NCBI RefSeq assembly: GCF_019904155.1
Contig: NZ_JAHCMB010000241.1
Span: 95,381-159,380 of the forward strand
Source of the DNA: Paenibacillus sinensis
GTDB lineage: Bacteria > Bacillota > Bacilli > Paenibacillales > Paenibacillaceae
Reading direction: 5' to 3'
Length of the DNA: 64,000 nt
The notes below the pieces were generated by a model. The model saw only the letters and a program-made list of their open reading frames with translations, did no database searches and was not told the origin of the DNA. Position 1 is the first letter of the stretch. Each line of letters begins with the position of its first letter. Shown piece by piece: positions 1-8,692 of the stretch. The position numbers and the translations under genes are program-made.

Positions 1-429
1 GGAAGTCTGGCCGACCGCAAAGGCCCGCTCGGAATTTTGGCCGTCGGCCTTGTGCTGATGAGCGTCACCATGCTGGCGATGAGCTTGACGGCACCTGCGC
101 TTGGGGCAGGACTCATGGCGCTGCCGGTGGTATTGCTGGGCTGCTCTATGGGCATGATTACGTCGCCCAATACGAGCATTGTAATGGGAATGGCCCCCAA
201 GGAGCAGCTTGGCATGATCAGCAGCGTACTGGCCTTGTTCCGAAACATTGGCATGATGTTCGGCACGGCAGCCGGGGGGCTGGTCATCGGCGGTGAATCC
301 ACGGGATCGGACAGAAGCTATGCGGTAGTGTTCCTGGTTTGTGCCGCGTGTGTAGGTTTATCCTGTGCCGGGCTGCTGCAAGCCTTTCGCGGCAGCGGCA
401 AAAAAATGCTGCGCGAATCGATACGCTGA
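1..429 (+). CDS. MFS transporter, C-terminal part (cut by window start)
   Basis: The reading frame is open from base 1, so the gene begins before the window. Translation starts with GSLADRKGPLGI, which matches the loop motif GxLADRxG of major facilitator proteins, followed by four to five hydrophobic segments. A polytopic inner-membrane exporter is therefore likely. Substrate cannot be told from this half. The protein ends with a short basic tail (GSGKKMLRESIR), and an IS remnant lies about 80 bp downstream. The family call is firm; function is open. Confidence 0.8.
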   Translation, partial: GSLADRKGPLGILAVGLVLMSVTMLAMSLTAPALGAGLMALPVVLLGCSMGMITSPNTSIVMGMAPKEQLGMISSVLALFRNIGMMFGTAAGGLVIGGESTGSDRSYAVVFLVCAACVGLSCAGLLQAFRGSGKKMLRESIR

Positions 430-510
430 ACCTGTCATTATTATTTTCAGGCTCTGCTCGCAAATCGGATACGCATAAACAGCCTGGCAACGATCTTCAA
501 GATGGGCAAC

Positions 511-788
511 TGATATGCTCCCCATACAGTAGACAGGTGAAATAATAAAAACCTGTTACTGTATGGGGAGTTTTTTATGGGACAGAAGAAAATTACAGCA
601 GTCATACTACCTGCATACCTACCAGACCTTCGAAGAACTCCGGAAGGATGTTGAGGACTACATTCACTTTTACAATAATGAACGGTTACAGGCATAACTA
701 AACGGCCTCAGTCCCGTGGAATTCAGGACTAAGGCCGCTTAAAATTCTTTTTACTATTTAGACTGTCTACTTGACGGGGTGCAGTTCA
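511..788. mobile_element. Internally deleted IS3-family insertion sequence remnant
   Basis: The left end (511-536) and the reverse complement of the right end (763-788) are similar: both start TGA, share the core AGTAGACAG and continue into AAATA.TAAAAA, as IS3-family terminal repeats do. Between them only the 3' end of a transposase survives. The left end is also followed by an inverted copy of itself: 518-538 pairs with 551-570 (about 20 bp, one bulged base) and then six T, so it would act as a strong hairpin terminator. No clean target duplication is visible. Confidence 0.7.
605..741 (+). pseudogene. IS3-family transposase (OrfB) C-terminal fragment
   Basis: The frame starting at 605 reads YYLHTYQTFEELRKDVEDYI and goes on to HFYNNERLQA, stop, LNGLSPVEFRTKAA, stop. 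This is the well-known C-terminal end of IS3/IS150-type integrase-like transposases (normally ..NNERLQAKLNGLSPVEFR..). The Lys codon before LNG has become TAA. No upstream DDE catalytic domain remains. Dead fragment. Confidence 0.8.
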
Positions 789-1883
789 AAGCTTTTGGGA
801 GAGTCCCTTTTTGGCGAAGCGTACGGCCCGGTTCGCCCGGGCCAGCGTCCGCTGCGGGGCGGCGGAGCAGAAGTCGTAATCGGCGAGCTCCACTTCATTC
901 AGCAGCCGGTTCAGATGGGAGAAGACGGCGCCGAGATCGCGAATGGCGGTCAGTGAGCAATTTCCCTGCAGCTCGGAGAAGCTGGTCAGCTGTAGCTCCC
1001 GTGCCAGCCGGAGCTTCTCCGGCAGCGCGCTGCCGCACTCAGCGCTGGACAGCGCCTTGGCGCCGAACAGGGCGATGCAGTCCGCCGTGGCTGCCAGGTT
1101 CTCCTTCATCCAGTCGGCGGCGGCGTAATGAGCCGGAAGCAGCGAAATTTCGGTTGCAATTTCTTTCACATAGCCGTGCATCGTCTTCAGATGGGAGGTC
1201 GATTGCTTCAGCATGCCCAGTTCGATGCGGTTCGGCAGATGGGAGATGGTGAAGTGCAGCTCGGCCTGCTTGCGGGTACTGATCTTGAGCAGTTCATCCG
1301 CCCGCTTGAGGGCTTCCGCCTGCTTGGCTTCATCGCGTCCCGGCGTCATGCCGCTGAGTCCGTCAGCCAGCAGCAGACTTCCTTCAAGCGCAGTTCCTCT
1401 TGCGTTGCCGAAGCTCTTCGGAGGAACGATAATCATATTGAAGACCAGCGCGATAACGACGCCGATCAAGGTTTCGGATGCCCGGTACATCACATAATGA
1501 TCCTGGATAAACGTAATCGCCAGAACAGAGGTGACACCGACCTGGGTGATGGCCTGGAAATTGATCTTGCAGGCGGTGGCGATTCCAAGCCCGACCAGCA
1601 GAATCAGCAGGATGGACAGCGGGCCGACGTTCATGAAATGCCCGACCAGCAGGCTGACGGTTCCGCCGAGCACGATGCCAAGCAGCCGGCAGAGCCCTTT
1701 TTCCAAAGAGGCTTTCACGCTGCCCTGTGTAATCAGGATCGCCGCCAGCGGGGCGAAGTAAGAGAACTCGCCGCCGTAAATGGCGTGCACAACCATCCAG
1801 GAAATCGAAGCCGCAAGTGTGACCCGAATCATATATAGGGAAAAACCGTATTTTTCAAGACGCTCCTGCAGCCCCTCATGCAT
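786..1883 (-). CDS. FUSC / aromatic acid exporter-like membrane protein
   Basis: About 365 residues. The N-terminal half has roughly six hydrophobic segments in three pairs; the C-terminal half is soluble and helical. This is the layout of YqjA-like, DUF939/FUSC-type proteins related to the aromatic acid exporter family. The ATG at 1883 is preferred over the TTG at 1892; both have weak ribosome binding sites. The TGA stop (786-788) is the first three bases of the IS3 remnant, so the original C-terminus may have been longer or different; the end FAKKGLSQKL contains no obvious missing domain. Export function is inferred from family only. Confidence 0.75.
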   Translation of the reverse strand: MHEGLQERLEKYGFSLYMIRVTLAASISWMVVHAIYGGEFSYFAPLAAILITQGSVKASLEKGLCRLLGIVLGGTVSLLVGHFMNVGPLSILLILLVGLGIATACKINFQAITQVGVTSVLAITFIQDHYVMYRASETLIGVVIALVFNMIIVPPKSFGNARGTALEGSLLLADGLSGMTPGRDEAKQAEALKRADELLKISTRKQAELHFTISHLPNRIELGMLKQSTSHLKTMHGYVKEIATEISLLPAHYAAADWMKENLAATADCIALFGAKALSSAECGSALPEKLRLARELQLTSFSELQGNCSLTAIRDLGAVFSHLNRLLNEVELADYDFCSAAPQRTLARANRAVRFAKKGLSQKL

Positions 1884-1940
1884 TTCACTCAACTCTTTTC
1901 AAAAATTTTAGCAAGTTTACGTGGTTTTCAGACACTTTTC

Positions 1941-1968
1941 ATTATAGCACCGCCGGAATTATGGATAA
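1941..1968 (-). promoter_or_regulatory. Sigma-A-like promoter of the FUSC gene
   Basis: On the minus strand TTATCC (1968-1963) is followed after 16 bases by a perfect TATAAT (1946-1941), about 55 bp upstream of the start codon. Confidence 0.5.
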
Positions 1969-2083
1969 GCGGGCACTTATTACAACATTACGAACATCAA
2001 GCGGCTGGACGTAAAGAATTGATGCCGTGACCGTCAAAACCGGGTATGATAAGCTTAACCGAATCTATTTACATGCAGGGGGG

Positions 2084-3211
2084 TTGACAGAGATAGCCAT
2101 TCAGGAATCTACCATTATTTCATTTCAGAACGTTACGAAGCGTTACGACGAGGATGAGGAGCCGGTGCTCAAGGGCGTCAGCTTCGATATCGAACGCGGC
2201 AAATTCTACACGCTGCTCGGACCGTCCGGCTGCGGGAAGACGACAATCCTGCGTCTGATCGCCGGCTTTGCCGAACCAACCGAGGGAACTATAACGATGG
2301 ATGGCAAGGTCATGAACCGCATTCCCGCCAACGAGCGCCAGGTCAACACGGTGTTTCAGGACTACGCCCTGTTCCCGCACCTGAATGTGTTCGAGAATGT
2401 GGCGTTTGGCCTGCGCGTCAAGAAGCTGAAGAAGCCGGTTATCGAGCAGAAGGTCCAGGAAGCGCTGCGCTTCGTCAATCTGGCCGGCTACGGGAACCGT
2501 TCAGTAAGCGAAATGTCCGGCGGCCAGCGCCAGCGGGTGGCGATTGCACGGGCGATCGTCAACGAGCCGCAGGTGCTGCTATTGGACGAGCCCCTGTCTG
2601 CGCTCGATCTGAAGCTGCGGACCGAGATGCAGTATATTTTGCGGGAGATGCAGCAGCGTCTCGGGATCACCTTCATCTTCGTCACCCATGACCAGGAGGA
2701 AGCGCTGGCGATGTCGGACTGGATCTTCGTCATGAACAAGGGACTGATTGAGCAGAGCGGCACCCCTAACGACATTTACGACGAGCCGATCAACCGTTAT
2801 GTCGCCGACTTTATCGGCGAATCCAATATCGTGCCGGGAGTTATGATCGAGGACTACTTGACAGAGTTCAACGGCCGCCGCTTCGAGTGCGTGGACGCTG
2901 GTCTGCGTCCTAATGAGCCGATCGAGATCGTCATCCGGCCGGAGGATCTCGAGATCGTGCCGCTTGATCAGGGCAAGCTCCGCGTCAAGGTGGACAGCCA
3001 GCTGTTCCGGGGCGTGCACTACGAGATCAGCTGCTACGATGAATCGGGCCAGGAATGGCTGGTCCATTCCACCCGCAAGGCGGAGGTGGGCGGCGAGATC
3101 GGCCTTTACTTCGATCCGGAAGCGATCCATGTCATGAGGTTCGGCGAGACGGAGGAGGAGTTCGACAGACGATTGGAAGCATACGGCGAGGTGGAAGCTC
3201 ATGGCAAGTAA
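2084..3211 (+). CDS. potA: Spermidine/putrescine ABC transporter ATP-binding protein
   Basis: About 375 residues. Walker A GPSGCGKTT lies at residues 46-54, the ABC signature MSGGQRQRVA near 146 and Walker B VLLLDEP near 165. The C-terminal third is a TOBE-like regulatory region (IVIRPEDLEIVPL). It powers import through the two permeases that follow. The TTG at 2084 behind AGGGGGG is chosen; a GTG at 2027 lacks a Shine-Dalgarno sequence. It overlaps the next gene by 11 bp and heads a four-gene operon of standard potABCD order, which supports the polyamine assignment. Confidence 0.9.
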   Translation: MTEIAIQESTIISFQNVTKRYDEDEEPVLKGVSFDIERGKFYTLLGPSGCGKTTILRLIAGFAEPTEGTITMDGKVMNRIPANERQVNTVFQDYALFPHLNVFENVAFGLRVKKLKKPVIEQKVQEALRFVNLAGYGNRSVSEMSGGQRQRVAIARAIVNEPQVLLLDEPLSALDLKLRTEMQYILREMQQRLGITFIFVTHDQEEALAMSDWIFVMNKGLIEQSGTPNDIYDEPINRYVADFIGESNIVPGVMIEDYLTEFNGRRFECVDAGLRPNEPIEIVIRPEDLEIVPLDQGKLRVKVDSQLFRGVHYEISCYDESGQEWLVHSTRKAEVGGEIGLYFDPEAIHVMRFGETEEEFDRRLEAYGEVEAHGK

Positions 3212-4010
3212 GAGCAAGCCGTTCTATCTCATCCCGTATTATCTGTGGATCGCGCTGTTCGTCGTTGCGCCCGTGCTGCTGGTGCTGTATTATTCCCTCT
3301 TCGACATCGAGGGTAACCTGACGCTGTCCAATTACGCGGACTTTTTTACACCGGTCTATTTGCGGATGACGCTTAGCTCGTTCTGGTATGCCTTTCTCAT
3401 CACGGCGTTCTCGCTGCTGGTGGCTTACCCGGCCGCCTGGCTGCTGACCAGGGCGAAGCACAAGCAGCTCTGGCTGCTGCTCATTATTTTGCCGACGTGG
3501 ATCAACCTGCTGCTGAAGACGTATGCGTTCATCGGCATTTTTGGCACGTTCGGACCCGTGAACAGCATTCTGGACGTACTGGGCATCGGCTCGCAGCAGA
3601 TTCTGTTCACAGGCTTCAGCTTCGTGTTTGTCTCGGTCTATATTTTTATCCCGTTCATGATTCTGCCGATCTTCAGTGCGCTGGAGGATCTCAATCCGTC
3701 GCTGCTTGCGGCGGCGCGCGATCTGGGCGCTTCGGGCTGGACAACCTTCCGGCGGGTAATCTTCCCCCTGACGATTTCGGGCGTCCGTTCGGGCTGCATG
3801 GCGGTCTTCATTCCGGCTCTGTCGCTGTTCATGATCACCCGCCTGATCGCGGGGAACCGGGTCATTACGCTCGGCACGGCGATCGAGCAGCATTTCCTGG
3901 TGACACAGGATTGGGGAATGGGTTCGACGGTGGCGATGTTCCTGATCTTTGTTATGGCGCTGGTGATGGTGCTGCTGGGCGGCCGGAAGGAGGTGCGGCA
4001 TGGAAAATAA
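3201..4010 (+). CDS. potB: Spermidine/putrescine ABC transporter permease
   Basis: 269 residues with about six membrane segments and the inner-membrane permease loop EDLNPSLLAAARDLGASGWTT, the EAA motif that docks on the ATPase. The N-terminus PYYLWIALFVVAPVLLVLYYSL is typical of PotB. Its start lies inside the end of potA and its end overlaps potC by 11 bp, so the operon is translationally coupled. Confidence 0.92.
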   Translation: MASKSKPFYLIPYYLWIALFVVAPVLLVLYYSLFDIEGNLTLSNYADFFTPVYLRMTLSSFWYAFLITAFSLLVAYPAAWLLTRAKHKQLWLLLIILPTWINLLLKTYAFIGIFGTFGPVNSILDVLGIGSQQILFTGFSFVFVSVYIFIPFMILPIFSALEDLNPSLLAAARDLGASGWTTFRRVIFPLTISGVRSGCMAVFIPALSLFMITRLIAGNRVITLGTAIEQHFLVTQDWGMGSTVAMFLIFVMALVMVLLGGRKEVRHGK

Positions 4011-4824
4011 GCGAAACCGCTGGTCCAATCTGTATCTGGTCCTTGTCTTTGTTGTGCTGTATGCGCCGATTTTCTATTTGATGTATTACTCGTTCAACAG
4101 CGGAGGGACGATGCATAAATTCGAGGGCTTCACGCTCGAATATTACCGCGAGGTGTTCCAGGACACCCGGCTGATCATCATTGTCATCAACACGCTGGTA
4201 ATTGCGCTGCTGTCGTCGGCCATCGCGACTGTCATCGCCGTGATCGGCGCGCTCGCTATCCGGCGGGTCCGCAGCCGGAGAGCCAAGAATACGCTGCTGT
4301 CGCTGAACAACGTGCTGATTGTCAGCCCTGATGTCATTATCGGCGCTTCGTTCCTGATTCTGTTCACGATCGTGGGCGTGAAGCTCGGCTTCTCGTCCGT
4401 GCTGCTGTCGCATATCGCCTTCAGCATACCGATCGCAGTCCTGATGATCCTGCCGCATCTGGAGGAGATGAGTCCAAGTCTCGCCGACGCCGCGCGCGAC
4501 CTCGGCGCCTCCAGCATCGATGTGCTGACCAAGGTTATCCTGCCGGTCATCAGGCCCGGCATCTTCAGCGGCTTCTTCATGGCGCTGACCTATTCGCTGG
4601 ATGACTTCGCGGTGACGTTCTTCGTGACAGGCAACGGTTATTCCACGCTGTCGGTCGAGATTTATTCACGCGCCCGCCAGGGCGTGTCGCTGTCGATCAA
4701 TGCGCTGTCCACGCTCATCTTTCTGTTCACGGTGCTGCTCGTGGCAGTGTATTACGTGCTGACAACGAAGAAGGCCAAGCAATCTCCGGCCGAGCCGGCG
4801 GCGGATGCGGGGGTGCCGAGATGA
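4000..4824 (+). CDS. potC: Spermidine/putrescine ABC transporter permease
   Basis: 274 residues, about six membrane segments, EAA loop EEMSPSLADAARDLGASSIDVL near residue 160 and the conserved TYSLDDFAVTFFVTGNGYSTL stretch of PotC. It pairs with PotB to form the channel. The last codons overlap the start of potD (ATGA arrangement at 4821-4824). Confidence 0.92.
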   Translation: MENKRNRWSNLYLVLVFVVLYAPIFYLMYYSFNSGGTMHKFEGFTLEYYREVFQDTRLIIIVINTLVIALLSSAIATVIAVIGALAIRRVRSRRAKNTLLSLNNVLIVSPDVIIGASFLILFTIVGVKLGFSSVLLSHIAFSIPIAVLMILPHLEEMSPSLADAARDLGASSIDVLTKVILPVIRPGIFSGFFMALTYSLDDFAVTFFVTGNGYSTLSVEIYSRARQGVSLSINALSTLIFLFTVLLVAVYYVLTTKKAKQSPAEPAADAGVPR

Positions 4825-5894
4825 AGCAGCTCGTGAATGCTTTTCTGGCAATAATGATCGCGGCCTTTGCCTTGATGTATCTCGGCTCATGGATGAACAA
4901 GAGCGAAGGGTATTCCGGCGGCAACACCCTGACTATCTACAACTGGGGCGACTACATTGACCCGGAGCTGCTGACGCAGTTCCAGAAGGAGACGGGCATT
5001 ACCGTCATCTACCAGACCTTCGATTCCAATGAAGCGATGCTGACGAAGATCGAGCAGGGGGGCACGAATTTCGACGTGGTGGTCCCTTCGGATTACGCCA
5101 TTGCCAAGATGAAAGAGGAGAACCTGCTGCTCCCGATCGATCACAGCAAGCTGCCAAATCTGTCCCATATAGATCCCAGGTTCATGAATCTGTCGTTCGA
5201 CGAGGGCAACAAGTACTCGGTTCCCTACTTCTGGGGAACAGTCGGTATTATTTACAACCCGGAGATGACGCACGGGATCAAGTTCGACAGCTGGGACGAT
5301 CTGTGGGACAGCCGGCTGAAGAACAATATTATGCTCGTGGACGGCGCGCGGGAGGTCATGGGCATGGCGCTGAACAGTCTGCACTACTCCCTGAACGACA
5401 GGAACGAAGAGCATCTGCAGCAGGCGCTGGCCAAGCTGAACAAGCTGTCGCCGAACGTCAAGGCCATTGTCGGAGACGAGATCAAAATGCTGCTCGCGAA
5501 CGAGGAAGCGGCCGTCGGAGTCGTCTGGTCCGGGGATGCCTCGGAGATCATGGATGAGAACGACAAGCTGGACTATGTGGTGCCAAAAGAGGGTTCGAAT
5601 GTCTGGGCCGACAACCTGGTCATTCCGCGTACCGCCGCCAATGTAGAGGGCGCGTACAAGTTCATCAACTTTATGCTCCGGCCGGAGGTGGCGGCGCAGA
5701 ATGCTGAATATGTCGGCTACTCCACGCCGAACAAGGATGCGCTGACGCTGCTGCCGGAGGATATTTCCGGAGATGAACGCTTCTACCCGCCGAAGGAACT
5801 CACCGATAAGCTGGAGGTCTACGACAATCTCGGCAAGAAGATGCTCGCCCATTACAATGAGCTGTTTCTGAAGTTCAAGATGCATAACGATTGA
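4821..5894 (+). CDS. potD: Spermidine/putrescine-binding protein
   Basis: 357 residues. An N-terminal hydrophobic segment (about residues 7-22) would export or anchor the protein outside the membrane; there is no lipobox cysteine, so it is probably a membrane-anchored receptor. The mature part begins LTIYNWGDYIDPELLTQFQKE, which is diagnostic of PotD/PotF-like polyamine-binding proteins. Conserved ligand-pocket stretches such as FDVVVPSDYAI, VPYFWGTVGI and WSGDASEIMDEN are present. Last gene of the operon; a terminator follows about 60 bp downstream. Confidence 0.93.
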   Translation: MKQLVNAFLAIMIAAFALMYLGSWMNKSEGYSGGNTLTIYNWGDYIDPELLTQFQKETGITVIYQTFDSNEAMLTKIEQGGTNFDVVVPSDYAIAKMKEENLLLPIDHSKLPNLSHIDPRFMNLSFDEGNKYSVPYFWGTVGIIYNPEMTHGIKFDSWDDLWDSRLKNNIMLVDGAREVMGMALNSLHYSLNDRNEEHLQQALAKLNKLSPNVKAIVGDEIKMLLANEEAAVGVVWSGDASEIMDENDKLDYVVPKEGSNVWADNLVIPRTAANVEGAYKFINFMLRPEVAAQNAEYVGYSTPNKDALTLLPEDISGDERFYPPKELTDKLEVYDNLGKKMLAHYNELFLKFKMHND

Positions 5895-5952
5895 GAATGC
5901 TTGGTTAATTAAAAGATGCTTTATCAATTGAAGATGCTTCTGCCGCAAGATC

Positions 5953-6005
5953 AAGAGGCTCAAGGGATGCCGGGGACCGCCCCGCTTCTCCATGAGCCTC
6001 TTTTT
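5953..6005 (+). terminator. Terminator after potABCD
   Basis: AAGAGGCTCA (5953-5962) pairs with TGAGCCTCTT (5993-6002) and runs into TTTTT. It lies between the convergent pot operon and the methyltransferase gene. Confidence 0.7.
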
Positions 6006-6110
6006 ATTGCCGAGGATAATGCCGCTCTTGTCTTTTATGCTCTTGTCTACCTGCTGCGGCCGTGTCTTCCCTGCATCCGTACATTCCTTGTTCCAGGGCT
6101 ATCCGCCGGC

Positions 6111-6932
6111 TTACTTGATCCCGAGCCGCATCCGGTAGCCGAACATCGTATCCAGCGTCCGCCCCGCAAAATACTGCTCCACCGCCTGGCGGTACACGGC
6201 AATGTCTTCGTCCAGCTCGCCGCCGCCCAGCCTGAGAACGGTCTGCATCCCGCCCTGGCTGAGCGTAAGGCCGACATACCGCTCCGCATCGGAGCGCTCG
6301 ATGTTGTGGAAGACCAGCTCCCGGCAGTAGCTGAAGACCCCGCTTTCGCGGATTCGGCCCAGATGCTCATCCTTGCTGCGCTTGACGGCTCTGCTCTCAA
6401 TCGGCACCCGGCTGTCGATTACCGCATCTGCCTTGCTGATCAGGTCGTTGTACATCTTCTCGATAGCCGGTTCGAGCACCGGCGGCCAGTCGCAGTCGTA
6501 GGCGGCGAAGATTCCGCCGGGACGCAGCACCCGCGCCGCTTCCTTCAGAGTGCTGAGCGGCTCCATCCAGTGAAAGGATTGGGAGCAGGTGATGATATCG
6601 GCTGCATCTGCCTCAAGCTCCAGGGCGTTGGAGTAGCCCTGGACGAACGAGATATGAGACGGCCTGCCAAGGGCGTCCCATTTCTCAAGCGCCCGGCTCC
6701 GCATGTCGTCCCCCGGCTCGACCCCGATGATCCGGCCGGCTCTTCCCGTCCACATGAATGTGGACAGGCCGGTCCCGCAGCCGAGATCCACGACAAGGTC
6801 AGGCTGTGCGCCCAGGTAGCCTGCCAGCAGTTCGGCGACCAGCTGCGGTGCTTCCGGCCGGTACCGGTCGTATTCTTTTTGAAAACCTTTAAAACGCTCA
6901 ACATTGGAATACAGATTGCCTTCGGGGATCAT
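6111..6932 (-). CDS. Class I SAM-dependent methyltransferase
   Basis: 273 residues. SAM-binding motif I is VVDLGCGTGLST near residue 47, followed by the acidic strand-2 end GVEPGDDM and motif VLRPGGIFAAYDCD. The overall pattern (methyltransferase type 11, UbiE/YcgJ-like) does not reveal the substrate. GGAG lies nine bases before the ATG. It is transcribed alone, convergent with pot and divergent from the MazG-like gene. Confidence 0.85.
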   Translation of the reverse strand: MIPEGNLYSNVERFKGFQKEYDRYRPEAPQLVAELLAGYLGAQPDLVVDLGCGTGLSTFMWTGRAGRIIGVEPGDDMRSRALEKWDALGRPSHISFVQGYSNALELEADAADIITCSQSFHWMEPLSTLKEAARVLRPGGIFAAYDCDWPPVLEPAIEKMYNDLISKADAVIDSRVPIESRAVKRSKDEHLGRIRESGVFSYCRELVFHNIERSDAERYVGLTLSQGGMQTVLRLGGGELDEDIAVYRQAVEQYFAGRTLDTMFGYRMRLGIK

Positions 6933-7084
6933 GGCTTCACACTCCGTTTCTTTATGACCTACAACTATTGTAGCATCCTCCTCCCAAGGTTATGAGAAAT
7001 TCTGTAATTTCTTCTATAGGCGGTCCCGCGTCCAATTCGGTAAAATGGAAGGGAAACCAAGACTGAACACCACAGGAGGAGATC

Positions 7085-7393
7085 ATGGAACTGCAGGACG
7101 CAGCCGAACAAGTAAGCCGTGTGACTCAAAGTTATTGCAGCAAAATTGATGTAGAGCCAAGCAATGAATGGTTTCTTCTAAAAATCCAGGAGGAGCTCGG
7201 AGAGCTGGTGCAGTGCTACATGGAGCTTAACCATAAATCCAGAGCCAGAGGAAAGACCGAAACCGAGCTGCGGGACAGTTTTGAAGCCGAACTGGCCGAT
7301 GTGCTGGGGCTGGTGTTGTCGATGGGGAAGCATAATGATATGGATATGAACCAAGCTATTTACAATAAATGGCTCAAATGGTTAAATGATTAA
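7085..7393 (+). CDS. MazG-like nucleotide pyrophosphohydrolase
   Basis: 102 residues, all-alpha. Motifs EELGELVQCYMEL and FEAELADVLGLVL give the EExxE ... ExxD metal-binding pattern of MazG-type NTP pyrophosphohydrolases. Such proteins hydrolyse (d)NTPs to monophosphates as house-cleaning enzymes. A perfect AGGAGGAG lies before the ATG. The DinB-like gene follows 14 bp downstream. Confidence 0.8.
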   Translation: MELQDAAEQVSRVTQSYCSKIDVEPSNEWFLLKIQEELGELVQCYMELNHKSRARGKTETELRDSFEAELADVLGLVLSMGKHNDMDMNQAIYNKWLKWLND

Positions 7394-7407
7394 AGGCGGT
7401 GGCGACG

Positions 7408-7899
7408 ATGGACTCCTTGTTCCTGAGAATCTCGCTTCATCGAATGACCGATCTGTATTTTCCTAAACTGAAGGAAGCACTGCAAGGTTTGAGTCAAGAG
7501 CATTTATGGCAGGAGCCATATCCGGGCGGCAATTCGATCGGAGGTATCGCTCTGCATGTATGTGAGCATATTGCCAGAAACTGCGTTCGTCTGGAGAGCA
7601 AGGACCCGAGACTGAAACCGGATTTTGAGAAGTATTTTCCAAGCAGCGAACAGACTGCCGATGAGCTGCTAATGAAGTTCGGGCAGCAGCTTCAGCAATG
7701 GGATGCCGTGATATCGCGGTATATTGACGGGGAGCGATTGCTGGAGGAAGAGCATATTCACCAGATTTATCATCTGGTCGAGCATACCGGTTATCATCTG
7801 GGTCAAATCATTGACCGTGTTCAGCAGGCAACCGGGAAGAAGTTCGATTTTGTTCAAAAGGGTCTGCATGAAGCGTATTTGCGGAGTAAAATCGGATGA
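7408..7899 (+). CDS. DinB-family metal-binding protein
   Basis: About 163 residues forming a predicted four-helix bundle. The family's histidine triad is seen in HVCEH (near residue 50) and HLVEHTGYHLGQI (near residue 123). Members include bacillithiol or mycothiol S-transferases and stress proteins of unknown function. The ATG at 7408, eight bases after AAAGGCGG, is preferred over the GTG at 7399. Probably cotranscribed with the MazG-like gene. Confidence 0.82.
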   Translation: MDSLFLRISLHRMTDLYFPKLKEALQGLSQEHLWQEPYPGGNSIGGIALHVCEHIARNCVRLESKDPRLKPDFEKYFPSSEQTADELLMKFGQQLQQWDAVISRYIDGERLLEEEHIHQIYHLVEHTGYHLGQIIDRVQQATGKKFDFVQKGLHEAYLRSKIG

Positions 7900-7944
7900 A
7901 GCCTGGATAAGGCGGATTCATTCCAAGGCTGGTGAAAGCAAGAA

Positions 7945-8544
7945 ATGCTGGAGAACAGACTGGAGAATAGACTGATCAAAATATTGTACAACTACAATCT
8001 GATCCGGGACCTGCGGGTGGTGCAGCAGCTGCATCTGCCGAACTGGTGCATTGCTGCGGGTTACGTCCGCAACGGGGTTTGGGATTACCTGCATGGTTAT
8101 GCAAGCCCTACGCCGCTGAGCGATGTGGATGTGCTGTACTACGACCCGGCCGATCTTAACGAAGACACCGAGAAGCGTTACGACCAAGCCTTAAAGGAGC
8201 TTCTGCCCGAATACAACTGGTCCTGCAAAAATCAGGCGAGAATGCACCTGAAGAACCAGGAGGAGCCTTATCTTTCAGTGGAGGATGCCATGCTGAGATG
8301 GCCGGAGACGGCTACCGCCGTCGGCGTCAGTATGGATCGTTATAAGAAAATCAATGTCATCGCTCCGCATGGCCTGCGTGATCTGTTTGATCTGATCATC
8401 CGGAGAAGCCCGTATTGCCACGACGAAGAATGTTTCCGCGAGCGGGTGCGGAGCAAGAACTGGCTGGAAATCTGGCCCCGGCTGCGAATGGCCGAGTCCG
8501 GGCCCGGAGAGCCGGGAGAGCAAGGCGAGCGCTTAAAGGTTTAA
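7945..8544 (+). CDS. COG3575-type nucleotidyltransferase family protein
   Basis: 199 residues. WCIAAGYVRNGVWDYLHGY followed by LSDVDVLYYDP resembles the nucleotidyltransferase fold motif (GG-like strand, then DxD metal ligands). This matches the family often annotated as nucleotidyltransferase family protein (PF06042). Its biological substrate is not established. The start ATG follows a purine-rich stretch (GGTGAAAGCAAGAA). The C-terminus is Gly/Glu-rich and probably disordered. Confidence 0.75.
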   Translation: MLENRLENRLIKILYNYNLIRDLRVVQQLHLPNWCIAAGYVRNGVWDYLHGYASPTPLSDVDVLYYDPADLNEDTEKRYDQALKELLPEYNWSCKNQARMHLKNQEEPYLSVEDAMLRWPETATAVGVSMDRYKKINVIAPHGLRDLFDLIIRRSPYCHDEECFRERVRSKNWLEIWPRLRMAESGPGEPGEQGERLKV

Positions 8545-8692
8545 GGCGGATATGCCGAACGAAATTCAAGGCCGCCGCTTGTCCGCCCGGGCCGGCAGGG
8601 TGGAATCGGCCGCGGCCGATGAACAGGAAGGGCAGTACAGCCGGCTGCCCTGAATTCATCACGAAGTAATCCGAATGCAGAGGAGAGCGCCT

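Noticed and set aside
1128..1838. 236-aa frame antisense to the FUSC gene
   Set aside because: Antisense shadow of a well-supported membrane protein gene; composition typical of a GC-rich opposite strand.
3132..4028. 298-aa frame antisense to potB
   Set aside because: Very charged His/Arg/Gln-rich shadow of the permease gene, without a start signal.
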